30,446 nucleotides of DNA from Candidatus Sumerlaeota bacterium (GCA_026398575.1 JAPLSP010000395.1:1-30446), one strand, 5' to 3'; positions 1 to 7,850 are shown, counted from the first letter of the stretch. Numbers and translations: made by a program. Notes: generated by a model not told the origin, from the sequence alone.

Positions 1-2
1 AA

Positions 3-134
3 GGGCTGAACAACAAGGCGAAAGTCGCGATGAGAAATAGCTATGGATTTTCGACCTTCAAATGCTTGGAAATTGTGCTCTATCATAAGCTTGGCAAACT
101 ACCGGAACCGAAATTGACCCACAGATTCTTTTAA
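3..134 (+). CDS. Transposase, C-terminal tail (ISL3-type, partial)
   Basis: The frame is open from the left window edge and ends at TAA 132-134. The 43 visible residues begin GLNNKAKVAMRNSYGFSTF and end LGKLPEPKLTHRFF. An NNK(A/I)K segment followed by a YGF motif and a Leu-Pro-Glu-Pro, Thr-His-(D/R)-Phe ending is, as I recall the family, typical of DDE transposases of the ISL3 (IS204/IS1001/IS1096/IS1165) group, where it follows the last catalytic Glu. The catalytic residues lie outside the window, so activity cannot be judged. Its stop overlaps the stop of the convergent 126-residue gene by four bases (131-134). The right end of an insertion sequence would therefore have to lie inside that gene, and I see no obvious terminal repeat there. 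The family call rests on the tail only. Confidence 0.65.
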   Translation, partial: GLNNKAKVAMRNSYGFSTFKCLEIVLYHKLGKLPEPKLTHRFF

Positions 135-511
135 GGAACCAGTTTAATATAAGCCTTACGCATTTCGACATGAGGGAAACCATCACCAGGCGCAAATGGG
201 AATAGCCAATCACCGATGATCTGAGATGAGTTCAGTTCGAATGGCCGAACAACAAAAAGCAATGAAAAATAGCATGTGCGGCCCAAGCGCAAAGGAGCGC
301 TTGCTTTTGCCGCTTGATTTTTATGATGCGGGAACAACTCTGCTGCTTCAGCCTCATTTATCCCCGCCGCGACAACAAGCCATTCTCTATTATCTTTCCT
401 TATTATATTTGCTTCAAATAATCCACCACTATACTCAGGACGTTCAAAACCTGCTTCTGAGAGGGATTGTTCAAAGATTCGGGTAAGATCATCCAATTCC
501 ATATCGGACAT
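131..511 (-). CDS. Small protein of unknown function, third gene of ATPase cassette
   Basis: This is a 126-residue soluble protein that I do not recognise. It starts MSDMELDDLTRIFEQSL with an acidic amphipathic helix, has a central hydrophobic strand-like stretch (CYFSLLFVV) and ends KAYIKLVP. There is no signal peptide or membrane segment. Its ATG is six bases beyond the stop of the 202-residue gene, so it is very likely translated from the same message as the ATPase further upstream. Its TAA overlaps the stop of the transposase tail on the other strand, which raises the possibility that the C-terminus was altered by insertion of a mobile element. The region is AT-rich compared with the core genes after position 2600. 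The gene is well supported by position in the cassette; its function is open. Confidence 0.7.
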   Translation of the reverse strand: MSDMELDDLTRIFEQSLSEAGFERPEYSGGLFEANIIRKDNREWLVVAAGINEAEAAELFPHHKNQAAKASAPLRLGRTCYFSLLFVVRPFELNSSQIIGDWLFPFAPGDGFPHVEMRKAYIKLVP

Positions 512-517
512 TTCAAT

Positions 518-1126
518 TCAGCCCTTTAGAGCAGCGGGAGTATGCGTTTGAAGCCATTCCTTAATTTCTTGCAGATCGGGAGCACTTCCTGGCAATTTTT
601 GAAGAATATCTTGAAATTTTCCAGACAACTCTGCCTGGATTCTCATTGCAGTTTCTTCATTCCATAAAGGAAGCATCGAAGAACAATCATAAATTTTGGG
701 CCCGATATAGGAAAGCAAATCCGAAGCATTTCTTTCAAAATCCCTAAGCTCCGGCTGACGTACTATCAATAAGCTTCCCGGCTTCTGCGCCAACGCATTC
801 CGCCACCCATTGAGCCATGGCCCAATATCTGAACTCGTCGCTTGCTGAATAAAAAGAACAAGAAAATCTCTTCTCGTTGAATCAAGAAAGGTACTCTCGT
901 TGAAAGAATCACCTTCCTCTGGCGGCTTTAGCTCGAATATTTCACGCAGCAAGCCTGCAGTTTGCTTGCCTGAAGAAAGCAGCAGTGGATTAATGGAAAG
1001 ACTATCGAGCGCCGCCAACAATATAATTAATTCGCGGTAAAGATTATCCTTATCGTCCCACAAAAGCAGATGCACTCCGCCATTATCCAGCAGAATTGAA
1101 TAAGCCAATTGTTGCGCGGTAGCCAT
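518..1126 (-). CDS. Protein of unknown function, second gene of ATPase cassette
   Basis: This is a 202-residue protein with no family that I recognise. It opens MATAQQLAYSILLDNGGVHL and contains alternating hydrophobic strands and helices (NLYRELIILLAALD, RRDFLVLFIQQ, KPGSLLIVRQPEL), which suggests a compact alpha/beta fold. No P-loop, catalytic His/Cys motif, signal peptide or membrane helix is visible. Its ATG overlaps the TAA of the upstream ATPase gene (TAATG on the minus strand, 1124-1128). This implies coupled translation and a near-stoichiometric product, so a partner or effector subunit of the ATPase is a fair guess. The downstream 126-residue gene follows after six bases. The 'RPGSLLIVR'-like strand could be a pseudo-nucleotide-binding or adaptor fold, but that is speculation. 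Confidence 0.75.
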   Translation of the reverse strand: MATAQQLAYSILLDNGGVHLLLWDDKDNLYRELIILLAALDSLSINPLLLSSGKQTAGLLREIFELKPPEEGDSFNESTFLDSTRRDFLVLFIQQATSSDIGPWLNGWRNALAQKPGSLLIVRQPELRDFERNASDLLSYIGPKIYDCSSMLPLWNEETAMRIQAELSGKFQDILQKLPGSAPDLQEIKEWLQTHTPAALKG

Positions 1127-2436
1127 TATGGTAAGCTCTGCCCTTGTTTCATGCGAAAACGCTCAAGCGTTTTTTCCGCTAATGGATGCACTCGTATCTT
1201 TTGCGCTTCTTTCTCAGGTTCCATCACCAAAAGGCTGATAGGAGAACGCAAAAGAGTTGCCGCGGCTCCTAAACCAGACGCGTCGCGGTCAATCCTGTCT
1301 AACAATTCCAATTCGGAGCGTCCATAATCCTGGTATGCTCTTTGCGCTTCAAAAATTACGCTCTGCGCATCTTGCTTTAATATTTTGTCATGCCCTTCCA
1401 GATAAGCTTTTTTTATGCCGGCTATTAGCAACTGCACATAAGTTCTGAGAATGCCGCCACTGTAATATGCAAACATCTCCATTACGCCCTCATCCAACAA
1501 TGCATTCAAACCACAATTCTTTGCAATTTCCATATATATTACATGAACTCTCTGACCAGGTTCTGGAATTGGAACAGGATAGATGATTAGCGGGCGTTCC
1601 CAATATGATTCCACCGACTGACGGAGCTGGCCTATTGTGAATTCATAAGGCGCCGTCATAATGACGGAAGCTAAAATGCGCTTCCATTGTGGAATAATAT
1701 CGATCAATACCTCTCGTGCTGCAGTCTCGTCTCTTATCTTATCCACATGATCAATAATAATGACTGGATATTGGCGCGAGTATTGCCTAATCCAGTTTAA
1801 TAAGCTATTTAGAAATAAAATCAAACTATCAGGCGCAAGCCCAAAACGGTCTTCTCGACTCGAAACTGCTTCATGTTGAGTTGCTTTGCCTAATATTATG
1901 GATACCGCCGCATCTTTGTCCTTTAGAGGAATTGGGAAATCCATGCCCCCAAATTTAAAAACTACTTTATCATCAATATCCGTTCTATTTCCCTTTAGCC
2001 AGTCAATTAAACTTGTGAGAATATTATCCCTTATTTGAGAAATGTCTTTTTGATCTCTTCTTGTTTCACGCAGATTTTTGCTTACCTTCCAGCAATCCCT
2101 TAAAGCGGTCAATAGAACGCCTGTGGCGCCACATCTTTCTGGATGCTCATTATGCTCCAGATTGCAGGGAATAAGAAAGCCGGGATTTCTTTGCTTTATT
2201 TGTTGCCTAAAGAATTGCCCCAATTCGGAGGATTTTCCAACGCCAATTTGGCCCGTAACTAAAACGCGTGCCTTTCCTTGGCGGCTGGCAATTTCCAAGG
2301 CCAATCGCTCCAGAAACTTGGCATTCCTTATATAATAATGAGTTTGTTCCTCGCGCTCCCCTGTACCAGCAGGATGCTCGGCATTTAATTGTCCTAGTAT
2401 CGTACGCAAATCTTGCAGCTTAGTTAGCGAAGCCAT
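1126..2436 (-). CDS. P-loop (AAA/STAND/KAP-like) ATPase heading a three-gene cassette
   Basis: This 436-residue NTPase has a clear Walker A, GQIGVGKSS (residues about 62-70), and a Walker B in VIIIDHVDKI (about 226-235). The second has Asp-His where AAA proteins usually have Asp-Glu/Asp. The C-terminal half (YYSGGILRTYVQLLIAGI) looks like the helical lid and winged-helix region of AAA_16/KAP/STAND ATPases. No membrane helices are seen. A ribosome site (TAGGGG, about six bases before ATG) supports the start at 2436. The gene lies 82 bases beyond the 3' end of tRNA-Ala on the same strand and could share its transcript. It is AT-rich (line 1981-2040 is 20/60 G+C, against 43/60 for 3181-3240), consistent with recent acquisition. 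ATPases of this type often power small defence cassettes with unknown partner genes; that role here is inference. Confidence 0.8.
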   Translation of the reverse strand: MASLTKLQDLRTILGQLNAEHPAGTGEREEQTHYYIRNAKFLERLALEIASRQGKARVLVTGQIGVGKSSELGQFFRQQIKQRNPGFLIPCNLEHNEHPERCGATGVLLTALRDCWKVSKNLRETRRDQKDISQIRDNILTSLIDWLKGNRTDIDDKVVFKFGGMDFPIPLKDKDAAVSIILGKATQHEAVSSREDRFGLAPDSLILFLNSLLNWIRQYSRQYPVIIIDHVDKIRDETAAREVLIDIIPQWKRILASVIMTAPYEFTIGQLRQSVESYWERPLIIYPVPIPEPGQRVHVIYMEIAKNCGLNALLDEGVMEMFAYYSGGILRTYVQLLIAGIKKAYLEGHDKILKQDAQSVIFEAQRAYQDYGRSELELLDRIDRDASGLGAAATLLRSPISLLVMEPEKEAQKIRVHPLAEKTLERFRMKQGQSLP

Positions 2437-2518
2437 CGTATGCCCCTACCCAAGAGACACCGGAATATTTGCTCTAATTGTGTTTTTATGGCTTCTTCAT
2501 GATGATTTTTTCCGAAGG

Positions 2519-2595
2519 TGGTGGAGGTGAGGGGGATCGAACCCCTGGCCTCGACATTGCGAACGTCGCGCTCTCCCAAGCTGAGCTACACCCCC
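2519..2595 (-). tRNA. tRNA-Ala (anticodon CGC)
   Basis: Read on the minus strand, the 77 bases form a complete cloverleaf. The acceptor stem GGGGGTG pairs with CACCTCC (one G-T), and the D arm is GCTC/GAGC. The anticodon stem CGACG/TGTCG carries loop TTCGCAA, giving anticodon CGC, and the T arm AGGGG/CCCCT carries loop TTCGATC. The discriminator is A and CCA is encoded (2519-2521). It reads GCG codons. The ATPase cassette begins 82 bases beyond its 3' end, the usual side for integration of islands. Confidence 0.95.
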
Positions 2596-2787
2596 ACGTC
2601 GGAAACGAAAAATGAAACGGCTAATGCGCCGCCGCTTCACGCGCAGAACGATCTGTATTTATCGGACGCCGCCCGCCGCTGTCAATGGATTCTTTTCGGA
2701 TTTTTGCCCTTGCCTTGCCCAAGCGGCGCGTTCCATAAATCCATTCAAGCGGCAAGAGCGATTCCGCCGTGGAATGTGAGGAATATG

Positions 2788-4014
2788 ATGGAAATATTCG
2801 CGCTCAGGTTTTGGACGGCGTTGACACAGTGGACTGCGTTGACACAGTGGACGGCGCCGGCGCTGATTTTTGCCTCTATCCTGATGGCGAGCGGCTGCGG
2901 CAAGTCCGCCGGCGGCCCGAGCGTCCCCACAATCGCCGTCGGGCTGATCGCCGAATTGACGGGCGATATGCCGTCGGTCGGCGCTTCCTGCAAAAACGCC
3001 GCTCAGATGGCCATCAAGGAAGTCAATGACGCCGGTGGCCTGGGACTCGGAACCCTAAAATGCAAGTTCAAGTTGATCATCGAAGACAACGCCGGCAAAT
3101 CCGAGCAATCCGCCACTGCCGCGCAAAAACTCATTACGCAGAATGCCGTCATCGCGATCATCGGCCCCAACGCCAGCCGCTATGCCGCGCCCGCCGCCGA
3201 CATCGCCGAAAGCGCGCACGTGTCGCTCATCACCCCCTGGTCCACGGCGCCCAAGACCACGCTCGACGCGCGCACGGGCAAGCCCAAGAAATACGTCTTC
3301 CGCGCCTGCTTCATTGATCCCTTCCAGGGACGCGTGCTGGCGCGCTTCGCTCTCGATCATCTGAAAGCGCGCAAAGCCGCCGTGCTGTTCGACGTGGCTT
3401 CCGAATACAACAAAGGCATCGCGGAAGTCTTCAAGAAAGCCTTCGAGAGCAACGGCGGCCAGATCGTGTCTTTCGAAACCTATACCACCAGCGACAAGGA
3501 CTTCACGGCGCAACTGACCAAAATCAAGAGCGCCGCGCCCGACGTGATCTTTCTACCCAACTACTACAGCGAAGTCCCGTTGCAGGTGCAGCAGGCGCAT
3601 CGGCTGGGGATCACGGCGCCATTTCTCGGAAGTGATTCATGGGGCAGCGCGGAGCTGCTGAAACTGGCGGGCGGCGAATGCGAAGGCTATTACTTCAGCA
3701 CTCACTACTCCGCCGACGCCGCCACTTCCGCCGCACGGCGATTCATTGACGCCTATCAAGCGCTATATAAAACGCCACCCGACGACGTGGCTGCGCTGAC
3801 CTATGACTCATTCGGGTTGTTGTTCGAGGCGTTCAAGCACTTGGCCAAACCCGGGCCCCAATCGCTCCGCGACGCGCTGGCGAAAATCTCCAACTTCGAA
3901 GGCGTCACAGGGACAATGAAGTTCCAGGACGGTTCCGGCGACCCGATAAAAAGCGCCGTGATCCTGCAAATTAAGAACAACAAGTTCGTCTGGTTCGCCA
4001 ATGCAAAGCCATAG
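2788..4014 (+). CDS. Periplasmic substrate-binding lipoprotein (Leu/Ile/Val-binding family)
   Basis: This 408-residue protein belongs to the Peripla_BP_6 / LivJ-like family that presents amino acids or similar small ligands to ABC importers. Family marks include TIAVGLIAELTGDMPSVG at the start of the mature part, AAQMAIKEVNDAGG, IAIIGPNASRYA (ligand loop) and LTYDSFGLLFEAF near the C-terminus. The N-terminus has a hydrophobic stretch ending MASGC with Cys37 as the likely lipidated residue; Ala rather than Leu at -3 makes the lipobox imperfect. I chose ATG 2788 because GAGGA (2778-2782) is five bases upstream; ATG 2785 is the alternative. A longer frame from 2518 would cross the tRNA gene and is rejected. 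No ABC permease or ATPase gene is adjacent, so it is an orphan binding protein, either serving a remote transporter or acting as a sensor. It ends in TAG. Confidence 0.85.
   Translation: MEIFALRFWTALTQWTALTQWTAPALIFASILMASGCGKSAGGPSVPTIAVGLIAELTGDMPSVGASCKNAAQMAIKEVNDAGGLGLGTLKCKFKLIIEDNAGKSEQSATAAQKLITQNAVIAIIGPNASRYAAPAADIAESAHVSLITPWSTAPKTTLDARTGKPKKYVFRACFIDPFQGRVLARFALDHLKARKAAVLFDVASEYNKGIAEVFKKAFESNGGQIVSFETYTTSDKDFTAQLTKIKSAAPDVIFLPNYYSEVPLQVQQAHRLGITAPFLGSDSWGSAELLKLAGGECEGYYFSTHYSADAATSAARRFIDAYQALYKTPPDDVAALTYDSFGLLFEAFKHLAKPGPQSLRDALAKISNFEGVTGTMKFQDGSGDPIKSAVILQIKNNKFVWFANAKP
2815..2850 (+). repeat. 18-bp tandem duplication inside the lipoprotein signal sequence
   Basis: Two copies of an 18-base unit, differing at one base (ACGGCG versus ACTGCG, followed by TTGACACAGTGG), lie head to tail at 2815-2832 and 2833-2850. 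They encode TALTQW twice. The duplication keeps the frame and lengthens the segment before the hydrophobic core of the signal peptide. Confidence 0.85.
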
Positions 4015-4066
4015 TCATCTTATCCTTCTTTCTTAGCGCGGCAAGCCGCAATCAAATATTAAATGA

Positions 4067-4184
4067 AAAATGAGAAATGTAATATGACAGCCCATCCCGG
4101 CAACAGGATTTCGCAGCCCTTCATCATTTGCCTGCCGCGCGCAGTCTCATTTTCAATTTCTCATTTTACATTTTACATTTTACA
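4067..4184. repeat. AT-rich spacer with inverted repeat and 7-bp tandem repeats
   Basis: The spacer between the binding protein and the radical SAM gene holds a 12-base perfect inverted repeat (AAAATGAGAAAT at 4067-4078, complement at 4156-4167). Next to it are three copies of TTTTACA with exact 7-base period (4164-4184). The arms are 77 bases apart, too far for a simple terminator. This simple AT-rich DNA between GC-rich genes resembles the 14-bp repeats after the next gene. Function is unknown. Confidence 0.7.
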
Positions 4185-4197
4185 TTGAAATTTTTTT

Positions 4198-5646
4198 ATG
4201 CGCATCGTTTTCATCCGCGCCTATCACGATCAAAGCCCTTACCAGTGGTCCATGCCGCCGCTGGGAATCGGCTATATGATGGCGGTCCTCAAGCGCCGCT
4301 TCCCGCAGCATGAAATCCTGTTCTGCATGACCATCGAGGAAGCGATCGAGGCGCGCCCCACGCTGTTGGCGATTTCGTCCGCAACTGAAAATTTCGGCCA
4401 GGCCCAGTCATTCGCCTGCCGCGCCAAAGAGGCTTTCGGCTGCCCCGTCATCATCGGCGGCTCGCACGTCACCGCGCTGCCGCAGACCATGCCGGATTGT
4501 TTCGACGCGGGCGTGATCGGCGAGGGCGAGCCGGTGATCGCCGGCCTTGTGGAGGCGCTGCGCAACGGCAAGTTCCAAGCCGCGGACCTGCAAAAAATCC
4601 CCGGGATCGTCTGGCGGGCCGATGGCCAAATCCGCGTCAACGACGGCGGCGCTCTGATGGTCGAGAACTTGGATGCTCTTCCCTACCCCGACCGCGACGG
4701 CCTGGGATACCGATGGGCTGTTCCCTATTCGCGCGAAGTCCATCTGATCTCCTCGCGCGGCTGCCCCTATGATTGCTCCTTCTGTTCTTCAGGCCGTGGC
4801 CACATCCGCTTCCGCCGGTTCTCCGCCGAATACGTGGCGCGCGAAATCGAAGCGCTGCGCGAACGCTACGACCCCGAAGAGATTTTCTTCTTCGATGACC
4901 TCTTCATCGCGGACCGCGCCCATTTCCGCGCCGTCTGCGAACAACTGCGCCGCCGGCGCCTCCATGAAAACATCCTCTTCCGTTCCTATGCGCGCGTGAA
5001 TCTCGTGGACGCCGAACTGCTCGATCTCTTCGAGGAAATGAATTTCCGCTATATTGACTTCGGATTCGAATCCAACAGCGAGCGCATCCTGCGCTACTAC
5101 AACAAGACCGGCGTCACGCCGGAGGTCAACCAGCGCGCCCTGGATCTGACGCGTGACCGCGCTATTTCCATCGGCGCCAACATCATCGTCGGCGCGTCGG
5201 ACGAAACGCTGGAAGACATGCAGACGACCTACGACTTCATCGAGCGCAACCAAGACGCGATAGACCGCCTCTCGATGGGCCCATTGCTCGCCATTCCCGG
5301 AACGCGCGTCTGGGACGAGGCCGTGGCGCGCGGCCTGGTCAGCGAAACCATGGACGACTGGACGCGGCTGAGCTTCAATCCGGCGCATTGGGACTTTGAG
5401 CGCTATCCGCTCCTGAGCCGCACGATGACCGCCCGCCAGCTGAGCGACTTCATCCAGCGCTTCCTCGAGCTCGAATATCGCATCAACGACAAAGGCCAGC
5501 GCCGCAAAAACGAAGCCGACAGCCTCCTGCGCGAACAGCGCTACCTGCGGCTCCGGCGCGAGATGAACGTTCTGAAAGGCTCGCGCTTCGTGCGCTGGGC
5601 GCTCAAAGCGCGCGACTGGAAAACCAGCCTCTTCGGAAAGCCCTGA
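4198..5646 (+). CDS. B12-binding-domain radical SAM protein
   Basis: This 482-residue enzyme has the layout of cobalamin-dependent radical SAM proteins (BchE/P-methylase type). Residues 1 to about 150 form a B12-binding-like Rossmann fold (IRAYHDQSPYQWSMPPLGIGY, VIIGGSHVTALPQTMPD, GVIGEGEPV). The canonical DxHxxG cobalamin-ligating motif is absent, so base-off or no direct His ligation is likely. The radical SAM barrel follows, with the [4Fe-4S] cysteines in RGCPYDCSFC (Cys189, Cys193, Cys196). IFFFDDLF and DFGFESNSERIL are typical strand 2 and strand 4 regions, and IGANIIVGASDETLEDM follows. The C-terminus is helical and basic. The reaction cannot be assigned; methylation or a carbon-skeleton step in lipid or secondary metabolite synthesis is usual for the family. 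No clear ribosome site precedes ATG 4198 (the upstream bases are an A/T run), so initiation may be weak or leaderless. It stands alone between repeat spacers. Confidence 0.85.
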   Translation: MRIVFIRAYHDQSPYQWSMPPLGIGYMMAVLKRRFPQHEILFCMTIEEAIEARPTLLAISSATENFGQAQSFACRAKEAFGCPVIIGGSHVTALPQTMPDCFDAGVIGEGEPVIAGLVEALRNGKFQAADLQKIPGIVWRADGQIRVNDGGALMVENLDALPYPDRDGLGYRWAVPYSREVHLISSRGCPYDCSFCSSGRGHIRFRRFSAEYVAREIEALRERYDPEEIFFFDDLFIADRAHFRAVCEQLRRRRLHENILFRSYARVNLVDAELLDLFEEMNFRYIDFGFESNSERILRYYNKTGVTPEVNQRALDLTRDRAISIGANIIVGASDETLEDMQTTYDFIERNQDAIDRLSMGPLLAIPGTRVWDEAVARGLVSETMDDWTRLSFNPAHWDFERYPLLSRTMTARQLSDFIQRFLELEYRINDKGQRRKNEADSLLREQRYLRLRREMNVLKGSRFVRWALKARDWKTSLFGKP

Positions 5647-5685
5647 ACTGGAAATACTGAACTGGAAAAATTGAACTAGAAAAAA
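5644..5685 (+). repeat. Three 14-bp tandem repeats overlapping the radical SAM stop codon
   Basis: TGAACT(G/A)GAAA occurs at 5644, 5658 and 5672, with exact 14-base period; the first copy includes the TGA stop of the radical SAM gene. The rest of each unit is A-rich. The block lies between that gene and tRNA-Gly and has no T-run or hairpin, so it is not an intrinsic terminator. Confidence 0.8.
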
Positions 5686-5740
5686 CACTTGCGCCGCTCA
5701 TTCGTAAGAGGGCAGAATTTTTTGCCTCATTCTTCCGCGA

Positions 5741-5816
5741 GCGGGAATAGCTCAGCTGGTAGAGCATCAGCTTCCCAAGCTGAGGGTCGCGGGTTCGAAC
5801 CCCGTTTCCCGCTCCA
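5741..5816 (+). tRNA. tRNA-Gly (anticodon CCC)
   Basis: The 76 bases fold as a full cloverleaf. The acceptor stem GCGGGAA pairs with TTCCCGC and the D arm is GCTC/GAGC. The anticodon stem TCAGC/GCTGA carries loop TTCCCAA, giving anticodon CCC, and the T arm is CGGGG-type with loop TTCGAAC. The discriminator is U, as expected for bacterial glycine tRNA, and CCA is encoded at 5814-5816. It reads GGG codons. The defence operon ends only 29 bases beyond its 3' end. Confidence 0.95.
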
Positions 5817-5845
5817 CACAAAAACCCGCAAAAATAAGGCTAATT

Positions 5846-7696
5846 TCAAGATTTTACTTCACGAAGCGGTTCAATAACCCCATTCTGTAATTTGCTTTGG
5901 TCAAATCCTTTTTCGGACTCGGCGTGGATGTTGACGGAGACTTTGCCGGCCATGTCGGCCAGGTTGGCAATCGCGCTCCACGCATTGAAGAGCTGGTTAC
6001 GATCCGCGCGGAAAGACAGGTCCACCACTTTCTTCATATCAGCGAATTTGGCTGAGGACGCTGGACCAGTAGAAGGCGGGAATCCCGGTTGCGGCGGGAC
6101 ACCAGCTCCTAAGGCTGGCGTAGGCGCCCCACCCGGCGCGCCAGCGGAAATGTCAGGCGCCGTAGCCGCTACGGCCGCCGCAGGGATTGCCTCGGGCGCC
6201 ATGATGAAGCCGGATTCCAAATCAACTTCATCATTCGTGATCGAAGTCTCAAACCGCACCTTGTTGCGCGCCACCTGGTACTTGCCTTCCGCATCGAGCG
6301 CAGGAGCAGCGCCCGTGATATAGCCAAAGCGGCCTTCCTGAACTCCCTCGGCAATCCCCTTGCGCATCGCGTCTTCAGAAAGCAATCGCGTAAAACCAAG
6401 AAACGAGTAGAACCCGTCCACGATATCGGCGCACTTGATCCCACTGGTTGGCGGCGTTCCCTGGCCGAGCTTGAACGAGTCAGCAATCTTCACTGCCTTG
6501 ACCGTTGGGAAAACCTTCTTCTGGACTTGCATGATCAGTTCCAAGACACGCTCGTGAATCATTGCCTGGCGCTTCTCGCCCAAGGTGGTCTGGAGCGGGC
6601 GTCCGCCAACGGCGATCTTCTCCAAGACAATGGCGCTGTTTTCCAGTTTGGGAAACCAGACTTCAAGGTAGAGTTTGCCGAAAGCGGATTCCACAGCGTT
6701 GGCGTGCGTGGCCTTTCTCTCCCGCAGTTCATCGGTTTGCTCTTTGGTCAGATTGTGCTTCTTCGCCGCCTTCGCGACCCGGTCCACCGCCAGCAGATAG
6801 CGCACTTCGCGCCGCAGGCTTTCGGCTTGATCGGCAGAGGGCACGGCCAGCGCAAGTCCATTGCGATACTTCCGGGGAACGCTGCCGTACTTCTCGATCA
6901 TCTCCATCGCGCGCGCCTCCTGCTGCTTCGCGGACACGGTGGCGAAGTCCAGCGGCAGGTATGCGATCTGAAAGCGGGGTTGTTCATCAGGGACTTCGCC
7001 CGGCGCTGAAGGCCAGGCAATCGCCGCATGATGACCGGCCAGCCGCTCCTCCAGCATCTCCCGCACTTGTTTTGTCACAAGGTCTTCATCGCGGGCAATG
7101 GCATCGGCCTCCTGTTCGATGAGAAGCGTGACGTTCGGATCCTGCTTGAAGCAATACCGCACGCCATCGAAGTGCAGATACAGGCATTTCTGCCGAAGCT
7201 CCGCGAGACACGCCTTCGCCGTCAGGCTATCCAATTCCGGTCCGACGCACGCGGATAAGAGCTCGGCCTCTGACGCGCCCGGCGGCAACATTTCCGCCGT
7301 CCCCGCGCCTTCACGCTTCAAGCCGCCGAACGAGTAAAGGAAGATCGCCGTCGCCAAGCGTGTGGCAATGTTTTTTCCCACCTCTGCCGGGTTGGACTTC
7401 GCGCGCAGCTTATCAATGAGTCCCGCCTTCGAATTGCCGCCCACAAGATCGGACTGAAAGACGGCGTCGAACCGATTCATCAGCCCAAGTTCCTTGATAA
7501 GAGCACGGCGCGCTTCATGATCCGACAGCAGCACATCGCCCGGCCCAAGCATAACGCCGCTCTTGCCCGCTTTGTGGCAGGCCCGCAGACAAGCGGCCAG
7601 GAAACGCAAGGCGCCGCGAGTCCGCTGGTATTCCGGCAGCGACGCCCATCGCTGCCGCATCAGGTCCAGAAGCGCGGGATGGAACGGATAGGCCAT
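5846..7696 (-). pseudogene. DUF499 ATPase, C-terminal part of an interrupted gene
   Basis: These 616 residues continue the DUF499-type ATPase whose N-terminal part lies at 7797-8789. The conserved frame is visible from about 7720, before the first Met: GVLRERIRMAYPFHPALLDLM, which in intact relatives directly follows the ATPase core. The DLMRQRW and YQRTRGALRFLA regions are family hallmarks. The C-terminal third holds a Pro/Ala/Gly-rich linker (about residues 505-545) and a final DUF499-tail domain (ADMKKVVDLSFRADRNQLFNAWSAIANLADMAGKVSV, split here across words for length only as ADMKKVV ... SAIANLADM). Without the N-terminal P-loop this part cannot hydrolyse ATP, although Met 7696 could start a separate fragment. 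It is the last gene of the operon and ends 29 bases from tRNA-Gly. The interruption is the element at 7725-7850. Confidence 0.85.
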
Positions 7697-7724
7697 GCGG
7701 ATGCGTTCCCTTAGTACACCTCAA

Positions 7725-7850
7725 CACAATATAGTGGTCAAAATAGTCATTGCATGAGGCGCACTCCTAATTGAACGACGAAGTCCGTGGCCAAAATCAT
7801 GGCGAAAGCGCTGTTGAAAATGGCAACATGATATTGACCACCGTATTGTG
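7725..7850. mobile_element. 126-bp MITE-like element inserted in the DUF499 gene
   Basis: CACAATATAGTGGTCA (7725-7740) and TGACCACCGTATTGTG (7835-7850) are 16-base terminal inverted repeats with 14 matches. Similarity seems to continue inward with small gaps (AATAGTCAT..TGC against AATA.TCATGTTGC). The pair lies exactly where the DUF499 coding frame breaks: conserved residues FTQMRKAY end at the right repeat, and the frame for GVLRERIRMAYPFHPAL resumes just past the left repeat. The interior has no transposase, so the element would be non-autonomous. I see no clear target-site duplication. About a dozen codons expected between the two conserved blocks seem missing, so insertion came with a deletion or was followed by one. 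Confidence 0.65.

Noticed and set aside
2518..2787. N-terminal extension of the binding lipoprotein to position 2518
   Set aside because: It would run through the complete tRNA-Ala gene, and a ribosome site with a normal signal peptide starts at 2788.
4038..4049. Terminator hairpin after the binding-lipoprotein gene
   Set aside because: The stem is only four base pairs (GCGG/CCGC) and no T-run follows.
5817..5845. Attachment-site duplicate of the tRNA-Gly 3' end
   Set aside because: I looked for the T-arm and acceptor sequence near 19449-19828 and elsewhere in the window and found no second copy.
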